From: Bythopirellula sp041737835 | Lineage (GTDB): Bacteria; Planctomycetota; Planctomycetia; Pirellulales; Lacipirellulaceae | DNA length: 64,000 nucleotides | Direction: 5' to 3' (one strand) | Assembly: GCA_041737835.1 (NCBI GenBank) | Contig: JBGSQY010000001.1 | Shown: positions 29,035 through 37,302 of the stretch, in pieces | How positions within the stretch are numbered: the stretch's first letter is position 1 | How the letters are laid out: each line of letters starts with the position of its first letter | Position numbers and translations under genes: made by a program | The notes under the pieces: generated by a model | Database searches by the model: none | The model's input: only the letters and a program-made list of their open reading frames with translations | What the model was told of the DNA's origin: nothing

Positions 29035-29721
29035 CTATCTCAGTTGGCTGGCTAGCTGCTGCGTGTCGACAATCTCGGGCAGCACGTGGACGTCAACTCG
29101 GGAGTTGAACTCCAGTTCGCTCTTATCCAAACTTTCGGCAATCGGTTCGTTCCCCTCAGCCTGGCTAATGCGGAACAGGTCCGGATCCATTCCCAGGCCA
29201 TCAAGGAACTCCATGACCGTTGTGCAACGGGCATAGCAAAGATCCCAATGATTCTTGTAAGGGCTGCCCGGTGGGAGTGGGCGACGCAGCGAATGCCCGC
29301 GGATTTCAATCCGATTCCGTCGGCCAAGCAAATTGTTTACCGAATGCTTCAAATGTTCGATTTGTTCGGGATCCAGCTCAGCGCTGCCATCCTTGAACAG
29401 CACCGTAATCTGTGGCGCATCGTTGAACTGCGCCGTGGCGAAACCGTTGCGCATCCGCCCCGGTTGCCCGCGACCTTCATTGCGCTTTTGGACGGTCGGT
29501 GAATAGCGGCCGTCTCGTTTGGGGGGATCCTTTTCCGAACCATAGCCACGGCTCGGGGGATCATCCGTTTCAATGGCGAACGGATCGCGAAAGTACTGCG
29601 CGACCTCTTGCTTCACGTCTTCATTCTGCGACGTGAGCCACATCACCATAAAGAAAGCCATCATCGCGGTCACGAAGTCCGCGTAGGCCACTTTCCATGC
29701 ACCACCACCGGCACCGGCCAT
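29035..29721 (-). CDS. motB: Flagellar motor protein MotB
   Basis: A 228-residue stator subunit. The N terminus GGGAWKVAYADFVTAMMAFF is the MotB membrane helix; Asp15 is the proton-binding residue. A plug/linker follows, then the OmpA-like peptidoglycan-binding domain (about 100-215: ITVLFKDGSAELDPEQIEHL, IEIRGHSLRRP, RISQAEGNEP). It anchors the stator to the wall and pairs with MotA for torque. It lies 38 bases downstream of motA on the same strand. The insert between Gly-His and Tyr-Lys-Asn in the OmpA domain (LRRPLPPGSP) is slightly longer than usual. Confidence 0.93.
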   Translation of the reverse strand: MAGAGGGAWKVAYADFVTAMMAFFMVMWLTSQNEDVKQEVAQYFRDPFAIETDDPPSRGYGSEKDPPKRDGRYSPTVQKRNEGRGQPGRMRNGFATAQFNDAPQITVLFKDGSAELDPEQIEHLKHSVNNLLGRRNRIEIRGHSLRRPLPPGSPYKNHWDLCYARCTTVMEFLDGLGMDPDLFRISQAEGNEPIAESLDKSELEFNSRVDVHVLPEIVDTQQLASQLR

Positions 29722-29759
29722 GGGTCAATCTCCAAAAAACTTAAAATACCTAAGTGGCG

Positions 29760-30620
29760 TTAACTCACGTCAACTTGTTTGAACAACTCTTCCATATTCT
29801 CGCGGGTGGGACGCATTTCCGTCCCGACGCTGCGGCGTGCCTTTTCAATGGCCACCTTGGGAGGCAATTCGTTTGCGAAGGCGAGGATCATCGTCGTGAT
29901 CGTCCGGAAGAAAGCGAGTTCCATGTGCCCGAGGGCTTCCATCCGACCGGCGAGCGGTCCGAAGAAACCGTAAGACAGCAAAATCCCCAGGAACGTTCCC
30001 ACGAGGGCCGCACCCACTTTGTGGCCGATTTCTTCCACGGGGCCATCGATGTGACCCATCGTGATCACGATACCGAGCACCGCCGCGACGATGCCGAAGC
30101 CCGGCAAGCCGTCGGCCGTTTTCATTAACGCCGTCGTGGGGGCATGGTGTTCTTCGGAAATCACAGCAAGTTCTGCGTCAAACAGTTCGGGCAGCAATTC
30201 CTTGCGAACCGTGCCTTCGACTAACAGCGAAAAACCACCCGCCACGAATTCACAGACGTGATGATTTTTTTGAATCAACGGATACTTGGCGAAGATCGTG
30301 CTTTCGTAAGGATTCGAGACATGCGATTCGATGGCGAGCAGGCCGTCTTTGCGGGAGGTTTTCATCAGATCGTACATCAAGCTGAAGAGCTCGTTGTACA
30401 TCTTGCGATTGAAGGGCGAACCTTTGATGGCCTGCATGACCCCCTTAAAGAGGTCGACGAGGGTCTTCTTGCTCGACATCACAATCAGCGCGCCCAACGA
30501 CGCCCCGCCGATGGTGACGATTTCCGAGGGATGCCATAAGGCTCCCGCATGTCCGCCAGCCATGGAGAAGCCGCCGAGCACACCCGCGATAACGATAATG
30601 AATCCAACGATGACGATCAT
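29760..30620 (-). CDS. motA: Flagellar motor protein MotA
   Basis: A 286-residue stator subunit with four membrane helices: VIVGFIIVIAGVLGG, EIVTIGGASLGALIVM, LPGFGIVAAVLGIVITMGHI and VGAALVGTFLGILLSYGFFG. The large cytoplasmic loop between helices 2 and 3 contacts the flagellar rotor. Length and motifs are those of MotA of the TIGR03818-like group. It is the first gene of the motA-motB unit. Together they turn proton flow into rotation and imply a swimming stage. No other flagellar structural gene lies in the window. Confidence 0.95.
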   Translation of the reverse strand: MIVIVGFIIVIAGVLGGFSMAGGHAGALWHPSEIVTIGGASLGALIVMSSKKTLVDLFKGVMQAIKGSPFNRKMYNELFSLMYDLMKTSRKDGLLAIESHVSNPYESTIFAKYPLIQKNHHVCEFVAGGFSLLVEGTVRKELLPELFDAELAVISEEHHAPTTALMKTADGLPGFGIVAAVLGIVITMGHIDGPVEEIGHKVGAALVGTFLGILLSYGFFGPLAGRMEALGHMELAFFRTITTMILAFANELPPKVAIEKARRSVGTEMRPTRENMEELFKQVDVS

Positions 30621-31206
30621 GAATTAAGGTCCTTGTGGAGAATTCCTTACCAAATTCTCAGTTTTAGTATTGGTCACAGAACGCGACAAAAGCTAAGCGG
30701 TGGCCGACCGCAGCCAGTTTGCTCGTCGGCGAGCCACGTCTGTTCCGTTTGCTTAAAAGGTGCGGGTTGGAACGATTGTGCCGAGGCCATCCCAACAGAA
30801 ATCGTGGGTGGCATGGCCTCGGAGATTCACAAGAATCAAAGAGCTGGCGTGAATTCCCAGAACCCGCGGCTAGCCGACCCTCGCTGCGCGACGGTGCCCG
30901 CGGCTCATTTATGTAGGCCAAGCTCCGCCTGACATCAAGGCGATTATCGCAGAGTCAGGCGGAGCCTGACCTACCGCGCAGCGGTTCTATCCTTCAGCCC
31001 AGTGTTGGTGGCTCCTGGCCACTACCTTGGGAAAATAACGCCCTACCAAACGCCAACCCTGAAGGGGTTGCAGCAATGACCTAACTTTGCGGCGTGGCAC
31101 GTTTTGCGTTATGATCGTGACTCTCCGATTAAAACTTACTAGCGGGGAATGCTATGCCGCTATTCGGAAACGATGACCGTAGTAATGCTCTTGCCTTCAG
31201 CAACGA
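30621..31206. other. Long intergenic region with palindromes
   Basis: About 590 bases upstream of motA and of the GIY-YIG gene. Perfect 10-bp arms CCGAGGCCAT / ATGGCCTCGG (30781-30822) form one hairpin and a longer 21-bp stem lies at 30913-30974. Bases 30990-31080 resemble the dispersed intergenic repeats. No gene is supported, apart from a short frame from 31154 discussed with the next entry. Confidence 0.5.
30913..30974. repeat. 21-bp inverted repeat, hairpin element
   Basis: Arms 30913-30933 and 30954-30974 are inverted copies with two mismatches, sharing GCTCCGCCTGAC, around a 20-base loop. Such palindromes, rich in AGGCGGAGCCTG, are typical of repetitive extragenic elements. Confidence 0.65.
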
Positions 31207-31353
31207 ATGGGCGGGCGAATCACTCGCGGATCGGAAGCAAAAGCGTTCGCATTCATTTCTAGCTATAAGCAGCACTTGTTCGGGCCGCAGGACACCATCA
31301 ATATTGAGCCATTGTTGGCCGTGAAGAAAGCTTGGACAAAGAAGAAAAAATAG
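31207..31353 (+). CDS. Small Lys-tailed ORF upstream of the GIY-YIG gene, possibly frameshifted
   Basis: A 48-residue frame from ATG 31207 ends in a tail with KAWTKKKK, two bases before the ATG of the next gene. A second frame from ATG 31154 (MPLFGNDDRSNALAFSNEWA) runs into it out of phase near AAGCAAAAGCG. Joined by a -1 shift they would give one protein of about 65 residues. Either the gene is broken or the short frame is the real leader. No family recognised. Close spacing to the next gene supports translation. Confidence 0.35.
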   Translation: MGGRITRGSEAKAFAFISSYKQHLFGPQDTINIEPLLAVKKAWTKKKK

Positions 31354-31355
31354 CT

Positions 31356-32048
31356 ATGGCCCGTACGACCCCCCTCGTTTGTCAATTTCTCGAAAACATT
31401 TCCCGCGCAGTGCTCGAAGAGTATCAAGACCTTATCCGCGATTACACCAAGAATCGGCACGGCATTTATTCGCTTTATCGCAAAGACAAGCTTTATTACG
31501 TCGGTTTGGCCAGCAACTTGCGTTCGCGGCTCAAGCAGCATTTGAAAGACGCTCATCGAGACAAATGGGACTCGTTTAGTCTCTATATCACGATCGATCT
31601 CAATGCAATTAAAGAGCTCGAATCGCTACTTCTGAGAGTCTTGCGACCCGAAGGCAACCGAACGGGCGGGCGATTTGTGAAGGCCGAGAATCTGAGAAGG
31701 AAACTTGTGGCAGATATCCGCGCTCGTCATCGCGACAAAGAGCATGCATTGATGCCCTTGAAAAAGCGGCCCGTGACGAAGAAAGTTCCCCCAGTTGTCG
31801 ATGACGAAACGATACCGCTTGCCAAGTATGTGCGGCAGAGGATGCGGCTACGAGTCCGTTATAAGGGAAAGCTCTATAAGGCCATTTTGCGCAAGGACGG
31901 ACAAATAAGATACAACGGAGTCAATTACAAAACACCGTCGGCAGCGGGCTCCGCGCTGCGGGATGGGCGTGCGACCAATGGTTGGCAATTCTGGCATTAC
32001 GAACGGGCTCCAGGCGATTGGGTGCCATTGGCAAAAATGCGGAGTTGA
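31356..32048 (+). CDS. GIY-YIG domain protein with C-terminal RAMA-like domain
   Basis: A 230-residue protein. From about residue 36 it shows the GIY-YIG nuclease core: GIYSLYRKDKLYYVGLASNL followed by RSRLKQHL and, later, the Glu of ELESLLLRVLRP. From about 161 to 217 comes a domain with YKGKLYKAILRKDGQI, YNGVNYKTPSAAGSAL and NGWQFWHYE, which resembles RAMA domains found with restriction and modification proteins. A basic linker joins them. The fold suggests DNA binding with cutting of one strand. A defence, repair or mobile-element role is possible. An upstream TTG at 31332 would extend it by eight residues; the ATG at 31356 is preferred. Confidence 0.75.
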   Translation: MARTTPLVCQFLENISRAVLEEYQDLIRDYTKNRHGIYSLYRKDKLYYVGLASNLRSRLKQHLKDAHRDKWDSFSLYITIDLNAIKELESLLLRVLRPEGNRTGGRFVKAENLRRKLVADIRARHRDKEHALMPLKKRPVTKKVPPVVDDETIPLAKYVRQRMRLRVRYKGKLYKAILRKDGQIRYNGVNYKTPSAAGSALRDGRATNGWQFWHYERAPGDWVPLAKMRS

Positions 32049-32088
32049 CTGTCGCCCTTTCAGGGCTGGCGGTTATTTGTTGAATCGG

Positions 32089-32142
32089 TTCCAGGGGCTG
32101 ACGCACCCTGGCTATTGACTGTCGCGGCTTTGCCGCTGAACC
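32089..32142 (+). repeat. Direct repeat, left copy of pair
   Basis: Fifty-four bases match 32791-32844 with two differences. The shared sequence begins TTCCAGGGGCTGACGCACCC and ends CCGCTGAACC. Weaker similarity extends about 30 bases upstream (TTTCAGGGCTGG). Confidence 0.85.
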
Positions 32143-32196
32143 AAGCTTTATCAAGTCCGGCAGTGCCTCAAGCTCTTGGAAGATAGCAACAAACCC

Positions 32197-32529
32197 ATGA
32201 AACTTCCCAACGGAGAGCGGGCTGTCGTCGACCTAGAAAAACTGATCGACTACTGTCTGAATCCCGAACATCCACGAGGAAAGCACAAGGCACGAGTTTT
32301 TCTCTCAGCGTGCGGGCTTCATTCCGATCATGCTGAAGAATTTCGAGAGCAATTGATGGAGGCCGCCGTTCTGGGGGAAGCCAGTCCTTTGGCCGACTTT
32401 GGCCATGGTGACCGATATATGATAGAATGGAGTATCACCGGGCCGAGCGGAACCGCGATGGCTCGAACAGCTTGGATCGTTCGACCTCACGAAGATTTTC
32501 CCCGATTTGTCACTGCGTACATCATGTAG
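32197..32529 (+). CDS. DUF6883-like protein
   Basis: A 110-residue protein starting MKLPNGERAVVDLEKLIDYC. The pattern LPNxxxAxVDxxKLxDYCLNPxHPxGKHKARVF matches the DUF6883 domain as I remember it; members occur alone and in toxin-like proteins. A TTG at 32176 would add seven residues; the ATG at 32197 is chosen. It ends seven bases before the ATG of the DUF4926-like gene, so the two form a unit. The pair is small, uncharacterised and lies between direct repeats. A toxin-antitoxin-like or modification role is conjecture. Confidence 0.65.
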   Translation: MKLPNGERAVVDLEKLIDYCLNPEHPRGKHKARVFLSACGLHSDHAEEFREQLMEAAVLGEASPLADFGHGDRYMIEWSITGPSGTAMARTAWIVRPHEDFPRFVTAYIM

Positions 32530-32536
32530 GTTAGTT

Positions 32537-32755
32537 ATGAGCGAAGAAATCGAACTACTGGATGTTGTCGCTTTGGAAGCGGACTTGCCGGCGCAGAAAC
32601 TAGTGCGTGGGCAGGTCGGTACTGTCGTGGAGAACCCGGCCCCCGGCGTGTTCGAAGTCGAATTCTCTGACGATCAGGGGAAAACCTATGCCCTCTTGCC
32701 ACTCACCGCCGAGCAGTTGATCGTTCTTCACACTTCGCCCGCCCAATCGGCTTAA
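32537..32755 (+). CDS. DUF4926-like small protein
   Basis: A 72-residue protein starting at ATG 32537. The segments ELLDVVALEADLPAQKLVRG, GQVGTVVENPAPGVFEVEF and YALLPLTAEQLIVL follow the DUF4926 pattern, a small beta-barrel-like fold. It follows the DUF6883-like gene after seven bases. DUF4926 genes are common next to small unknown partners; this one is the likely antitoxin or immunity partner if the pair is such a system, which is unproven. Confidence 0.65.
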   Translation: MSEEIELLDVVALEADLPAQKLVRGQVGTVVENPAPGVFEVEFSDDQGKTYALLPLTAEQLIVLHTSPAQSA

Positions 32756-32790
32756 TAATCTTTTAGGGCTGGAGTTGATCTGTGATTCTC

Positions 32791-32844
32791 TTCCAGGGGC
32801 TGACGCACCCTGGCTATTGACTGTCGCGGGTATGCCGCTGAACC
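32791..32844 (+). repeat. Direct repeat, right copy of pair
   Basis: Matches 32089-32142 at 52 of 54 positions, 702 bases apart, in the same orientation. The two copies bracket exactly the DUF6883-DUF4926 gene pair. Confidence 0.85.
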
Positions 32845-32978
32845 TGCGTTGCTCAATCTGCGTTGTCACTCCACCTTGAAATCGGTATCTTAAACGCAAA
32901 TTGCTCGTCCCGCCTTCTTTGACCTTCCCTCGCGCCAGGTGACCCACGGGTGGCTGGCTCTCATGTATCAGGTGGCCC

Positions 32979-34316
32979 ATGGCTGAAAGCAAGCGTCTGA
33001 CCCCCGTCCAATGGCTCGTCTGCGTGATCGCGGCGATTGGCTTTGCCTTCGATATCTACGAACTGCTGATGCTGCCGCTGATTGTGCGGCCCATGTTGCT
33101 GGAGCTGGTGAACGCCGCGCCGGGCACCCCGGAATTTGAAATGTGGGTGGGCCGCCTATTTTTCATACCGGCGATTGCCGGCGGATTGTTTGGACTCCTA
33201 GGCGGTTATCTGACCGATGTGTTGGGGCGGCGGCGGGTGCTCACCTATAGCATTTTGCTCTATGCGTTTTCGGCCTTCGCGGCGGGGTTTGCCACTTCGA
33301 TTGAAATGTTGTTGTTCTTGCGGTGTACCACGTTTATCGGCGTGTGTGTCGAGTTCGTCGCCGCGGTGGCCTGGCTCGCCGAGTTATTTCCCAACCCCAA
33401 GCAGCGTGAACAGGTACTTGGTTACACGCAGGCTTTTTCTTCGGTGGGCGGCATTCTGGTAACGGCCGCTAACTATTTGGCGGTCCAGTATGGATCGATG
33501 TTGCCGGCCATCCAGGGGGGGCATGAAGCCTGGCGGTACACTCTCATTTCGGGGGTAATACCTGCACTGCCATTAATCGTCATCCGACCGTTTCTGCCCG
33601 AATCCCCCGCTTGGGCAGCGAAGAAAGCTGCCGGCACATTACGGCGACCGAGCATTCGCGAGTTGTTTGCACCTCAACTGCGCAGGACAACGATCGTAAC
33701 GACGTTGATGTTTGCCTGCAGCTATGGGGCGGCCTTTGGCGCGTTGCAACACACGCCGCGGATGGTGGCGTACTTACCCCAAGTGAAAGAGATGACAGCC
33801 GGCAAACCGGTGCCCGAACAGAAACGGATCGAGCAAACGGTGGCCTCGAAGGTCAACGCGTACCAGGAATTCGGCGGTTTGCTCGGACGGTTTCTGCTCG
33901 CGTTCGCGGCGGTGCGAATCGTAAGCCGCCGAGGGCTATTGCGGATTTTCCAAATTCCGGGATTGTTTTTGATACCGCTGGTATTTTATTTTCCCGCGCG
34001 CGAAAACTTAGACTTGCTGCAGTGGGGCATCTTTGCCTGTGGGTTGGTGACGGTCGCCCAGTTCAGCTTTTGGGGCAACTATCTGCCGCGTGTTTATCCG
34101 CTTCATCTGCGGGGAACCGGGGAAAGCTTTGCCGCCAATATCGGTGGCCGCATGATTGGCACTTCCGCAGCATTGCTGACGACGACGCTTGTTGCCTACA
34201 TGCCGCAAAAATCTGTGGCCCTGGCTGCATGTCTGGTGGGTGGTGGCGTTTATTTGCTGGGTACGATTTTGTGTTTCTGGTTGCCCGAACCCGCGGCTGA
34301 GGATTTGCCGGAATAA
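32979..34316 (+). CDS. MFS transporter
   Basis: A 445-residue member of the major facilitator superfamily with about twelve helices. Motif A is seen between helices 2 and 3 as GGYLTDVLGRRRVLTYS; the first helix begins WLVCVIAAIGFAFDIYELLM, a layout typical of sugar- and metabolite-proton symporters. A central loop (LRRPSIRELFAPQLRR) splits the two halves. The ATG at 32979 is followed by MAESKRLTPVQW. It is 125 bases upstream of a second MFS gene with similar start and length, so the two may be related by duplication. The substrate is unknown. Confidence 0.88.
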   Translation: MAESKRLTPVQWLVCVIAAIGFAFDIYELLMLPLIVRPMLLELVNAAPGTPEFEMWVGRLFFIPAIAGGLFGLLGGYLTDVLGRRRVLTYSILLYAFSAFAAGFATSIEMLLFLRCTTFIGVCVEFVAAVAWLAELFPNPKQREQVLGYTQAFSSVGGILVTAANYLAVQYGSMLPAIQGGHEAWRYTLISGVIPALPLIVIRPFLPESPAWAAKKAAGTLRRPSIRELFAPQLRRTTIVTTLMFACSYGAAFGALQHTPRMVAYLPQVKEMTAGKPVPEQKRIEQTVASKVNAYQEFGGLLGRFLLAFAAVRIVSRRGLLRIFQIPGLFLIPLVFYFPARENLDLLQWGIFACGLVTVAQFSFWGNYLPRVYPLHLRGTGESFAANIGGRMIGTSAALLTTTLVAYMPQKSVALAACLVGGGVYLLGTILCFWLPEPAAEDLPE

Positions 34317-34441
34317 AAACAGCGAGAAGAACATTGTTTTCGCTTTCCAGCGGTTTTTTCTCACGCGAATACTGAGTAAGGTAGTGGCATCGCAGGCTGC
34401 GACTCATCGCATTTTCAGAATCGCTTATCAAAGGTTGACTC

Positions 34442-35791
34442 ATGTCCGAGCGACGTTGGTACACCCATCTCACGCCGTATCATTGGTTCGTATTCATCAT
34501 CGCCAGCGCGGCGTGGTTTTTTGATTGCTTGGATCAACGCTTGTTCTCGCTGGCGCGGGTCGATGCGCTCACCGATTTGACACGGGGTATTGAAGGGGCC
34601 GACGTTCAAGCCCTGGGCAAGCAAGTGACGGCCTACTTCCTGATTGGTTGGGGCATCGGCGGTTTGATCTTTGGTGCCTTGGGCGATCGCTATGGCCGGG
34701 CCAAGATGCTCACCATTACCGTGCTGATATATTCCTTCTGCACGGGGATGAGTTACTTCAGCCGCACGTATTTCGATTTCGCGCTGGCACGTTTCTTAAC
34801 CGGCCTCGGGGTAGGGGGGGTCTTCGGCTTGGCCGTGGCCTTGATCGCCGAAACATTGAGCGATCAAGCCCGCTCGGGCGCCTTGGGTTGGCTGCAGATT
34901 CTGTCGACCGTGGGCAATCTTTCGGCGGGTCTCGTGCTGACGATTATCAGCAGCCTAGAAACGCAGGAAGTGATTGAAGCCGGTAGCGGTTGGCGGTGGA
35001 TGTTCTTGGTGGGAGCGCTGCCTGCGCTGATGGTGGTGTTCACTATGAAGTATTTGCGCGAGCCCGAGCCTTGGCTCGCGGCGAAAGCAGAAGGCCGCTT
35101 GCCGCAAGGAAACATCTTTGCGCCGTATCGCGATCTGCTGCGCGATAGCCGTTGGCGCAAGAACCTGATCGTCGGTGCATTGATCTCATCGGCGGGTGTG
35201 ATTGGATTATGGGCCATCGCTGAATACGCGATCGATTTGCAAACAAAAGTCTTCCGCGAGCATTTTTTACAGGAGAACATGCCCGAGGCGGAGATCCCTC
35301 AGGCTATCAACAGCGCCAAGGCGACGGCCTACACGCTGCAAATGATTGGTGCCGCGGTGGGGATGTGGTTTATGACAAAAGCCTGCATTGTCTTAGGCCG
35401 CAAGCCTGCGTTTGCCATCTGGTACACGGGCGCGTTCTTGGTCACGCTCTTTACTTATTGGGTCATGAGCTCACCCCTGCAAGCTTATGTCTTGATGCCG
35501 TTGATGTGGTTTTTTCAATTGGGGGTCTTCGCTGGGTTTGCGATCTATTTGCCCGAATTGTTTCCCAGCAGCATGCGGAGCACGGGGACATCGTTTTGCT
35601 ACAACCTTGGCCGGTTCGCTGCCGCGGGGGGGAGTTTCTTTTCCGCCAAATTGGCCACGGACCTCTATGCGAGTGATGTGCCGGGGCTGCAGGAGCGATA
35701 TGCGGCCATGACCATGTGTGCGATCTTTTTGATTGCCTTGTTCACGCTACCGTTCGCCCCAGAAACGAAAGATCAGCCACTGCCAGAATAG
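34442..35791 (+). CDS. MFS transporter, second of tandem pair
   Basis: A 449-residue MFS protein. It starts MSERRWYTHLTPYHWFVFII, and the first helix ends with WFFDCLDQRLFSLAR. Motif A is GALGDRYGRAKMLTIT; helix 4 has FLTGLGVGGVFGLAVALIAE, typical of metabolite:H+ symporters, and the C-half has YLPELFPSSMRSTGTSFCYN. It lies downstream of the first MFS gene on the same strand. The layout suggests an uptake or export pair for related organic acids or sugars. Confidence 0.88.
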   Translation: MSERRWYTHLTPYHWFVFIIASAAWFFDCLDQRLFSLARVDALTDLTRGIEGADVQALGKQVTAYFLIGWGIGGLIFGALGDRYGRAKMLTITVLIYSFCTGMSYFSRTYFDFALARFLTGLGVGGVFGLAVALIAETLSDQARSGALGWLQILSTVGNLSAGLVLTIISSLETQEVIEAGSGWRWMFLVGALPALMVVFTMKYLREPEPWLAAKAEGRLPQGNIFAPYRDLLRDSRWRKNLIVGALISSAGVIGLWAIAEYAIDLQTKVFREHFLQENMPEAEIPQAINSAKATAYTLQMIGAAVGMWFMTKACIVLGRKPAFAIWYTGAFLVTLFTYWVMSSPLQAYVLMPLMWFFQLGVFAGFAIYLPELFPSSMRSTGTSFCYNLGRFAAAGGSFFSAKLATDLYASDVPGLQERYAAMTMCAIFLIALFTLPFAPETKDQPLPE

Positions 35792-35876
35792 CGATCTTGC
35801 TTTGTGGCGATTATGAATACCTGCTATGCTCGGGCCTGTTTGACAGGATCAATTTCTCGAGCCCAGCGGTTTATGC

Positions 35877-37193
35877 ATGAGTGATCATTCAGTCGTTGCG
35901 GAATTGCCCCGCCGAGTTGTTATCATCGGTGGCGGGTTCGGCGGGCTTCAGGTGGCCATGGGGCTGAAACGCGCGCCCGTTCAAGTCACGCTCGTTGATC
36001 GCCGAAACTTTCATCTGTTTCAGCCGCTGCTGTATCAAGTCGCCACGGGCGGCTTGTCACCCGCGAATATCGCCGCTCCCTTGCGCGGCATCCTGTCGGG
36101 CCAACGCAATTGCCAAGTGCTGATGGGCGAGGTCAAAAATATCGACCTCAACAAGCGGCGGGTTCTGGTCGAAGATCGCGAACTGAGTTACGACGTTCTC
36201 GTCGTCGCCGCCGGAGCGACGCATAGTTACTTTGGTCATTCTGAGTGGGAGAAGTTAGCTCCTGGTTTGAAGACGATCGAAGACGCTACGGAAATTCGGC
36301 GGCGGTTGATTTCAGCTTTTGAGGCAGCCGAACTTACGAATGACCATGACGTGCGGCATCGGCTCTTAAATTTTGTTGTCGTTGGCGCGGGGCCCACGGG
36401 GGTGGAGCTTGCGGGGGCATTGGCAGAGATTGCCAGACATAGCCTCAAAAAGGATTTTCACGACATCAATCCCGCCGAAGCCAATGTGGTGTTGATCGAA
36501 GCCGGCGAGCGTGTCCTGGCGGCGTATCCACCAGAACTTTCTACGAAGGCGTTGGAGTCGCTTCACAAATTGGGGGTTTCGGTGCGATTGCGAACCGCCG
36601 TCGAGCAGGTTTCGCCGGACGGCGTGACGTTAAAAACAGAGAGTGGCAGCGAATTCTTGGCGACCGACACGGTTTTATGGGCGGCGGGGGTGCAGGCTTC
36701 TCCCTTGGCGAAGATGTTGGCCGAAGGCTCGGGAGCGGAACTCGATCGCGCGGGACGGATCAAGGTGCAAGCCGATTTGTCGCTACCCGGTCAACCAGGA
36801 GTTTTTGTCTTGGGAGACATGGCCCACTGCGAGGGAACTGATGGCAAACCGTTGCCCGGCGTGGCTGCAGTGGCTATTTCACAAGGCAAGTTTGTGGCCA
36901 AGCTTATCAAAGCTCGCCTCGCGGGGAAGCAACCGCCGACTTATCGCTATCGCGATTTGGGAAGCCTCGCCACGATTGGCCGAAGCGCGGCGGTGGCCGA
37001 TATTGGCAATCTCCACTTTTCAGGCTTTCTGGCATGGCTGATGTGGCTGTTTATTCACTTGATGAAAATCGTCAGCTTCCGCAATCGCGTGCTTGTCTTT
37101 TTCCAATGGGGTTGGAGCTACTTTACTTACGACCGCTCGGCGTGGCTCATCACGGGAAATGCTCCGGAGACGGAACCCGAAAATCCCAGCTAA
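35877..37193 (+). CDS. ndh: Type II NADH dehydrogenase (NDH-2)
   Basis: A 438-residue flavoprotein that oxidises NADH and passes electrons to quinone without pumping protons. The FAD site is RVVIIGGGFGGLQVAMGLKR, the NADH site is FVVVGAGPTGVELAGALAEI, and GVFVLGDMAHCEG is the second FAD block. The motif NFHLFQPLLYQVATGGLSP is typical of NDH-2. A hydrophobic C terminus (GFLAWLMWLFIHLMKIV, then VLVFFQWGWSYFTY) provides membrane contact. It precedes a two-component pair by about 110 bases, so electron-flow sensing is a possible link, but unproven. Confidence 0.92.
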   Translation: MSDHSVVAELPRRVVIIGGGFGGLQVAMGLKRAPVQVTLVDRRNFHLFQPLLYQVATGGLSPANIAAPLRGILSGQRNCQVLMGEVKNIDLNKRRVLVEDRELSYDVLVVAAGATHSYFGHSEWEKLAPGLKTIEDATEIRRRLISAFEAAELTNDHDVRHRLLNFVVVGAGPTGVELAGALAEIARHSLKKDFHDINPAEANVVLIEAGERVLAAYPPELSTKALESLHKLGVSVRLRTAVEQVSPDGVTLKTESGSEFLATDTVLWAAGVQASPLAKMLAEGSGAELDRAGRIKVQADLSLPGQPGVFVLGDMAHCEGTDGKPLPGVAAVAISQGKFVAKLIKARLAGKQPPTYRYRDLGSLATIGRSAAVADIGNLHFSGFLAWLMWLFIHLMKIVSFRNRVLVFFQWGWSYFTYDRSAWLITGNAPETEPENPS

Positions 37194-37302
37194 TGGTTGT
37201 CCAAATCCTGCACACCGTTCGTTCAAAAATGCAGTAAAATGGCGGTATGGGCTTTGCTTACACAAACGCCACGGTCATTTTCGACGGGATTGGAACACAC
37301 GC

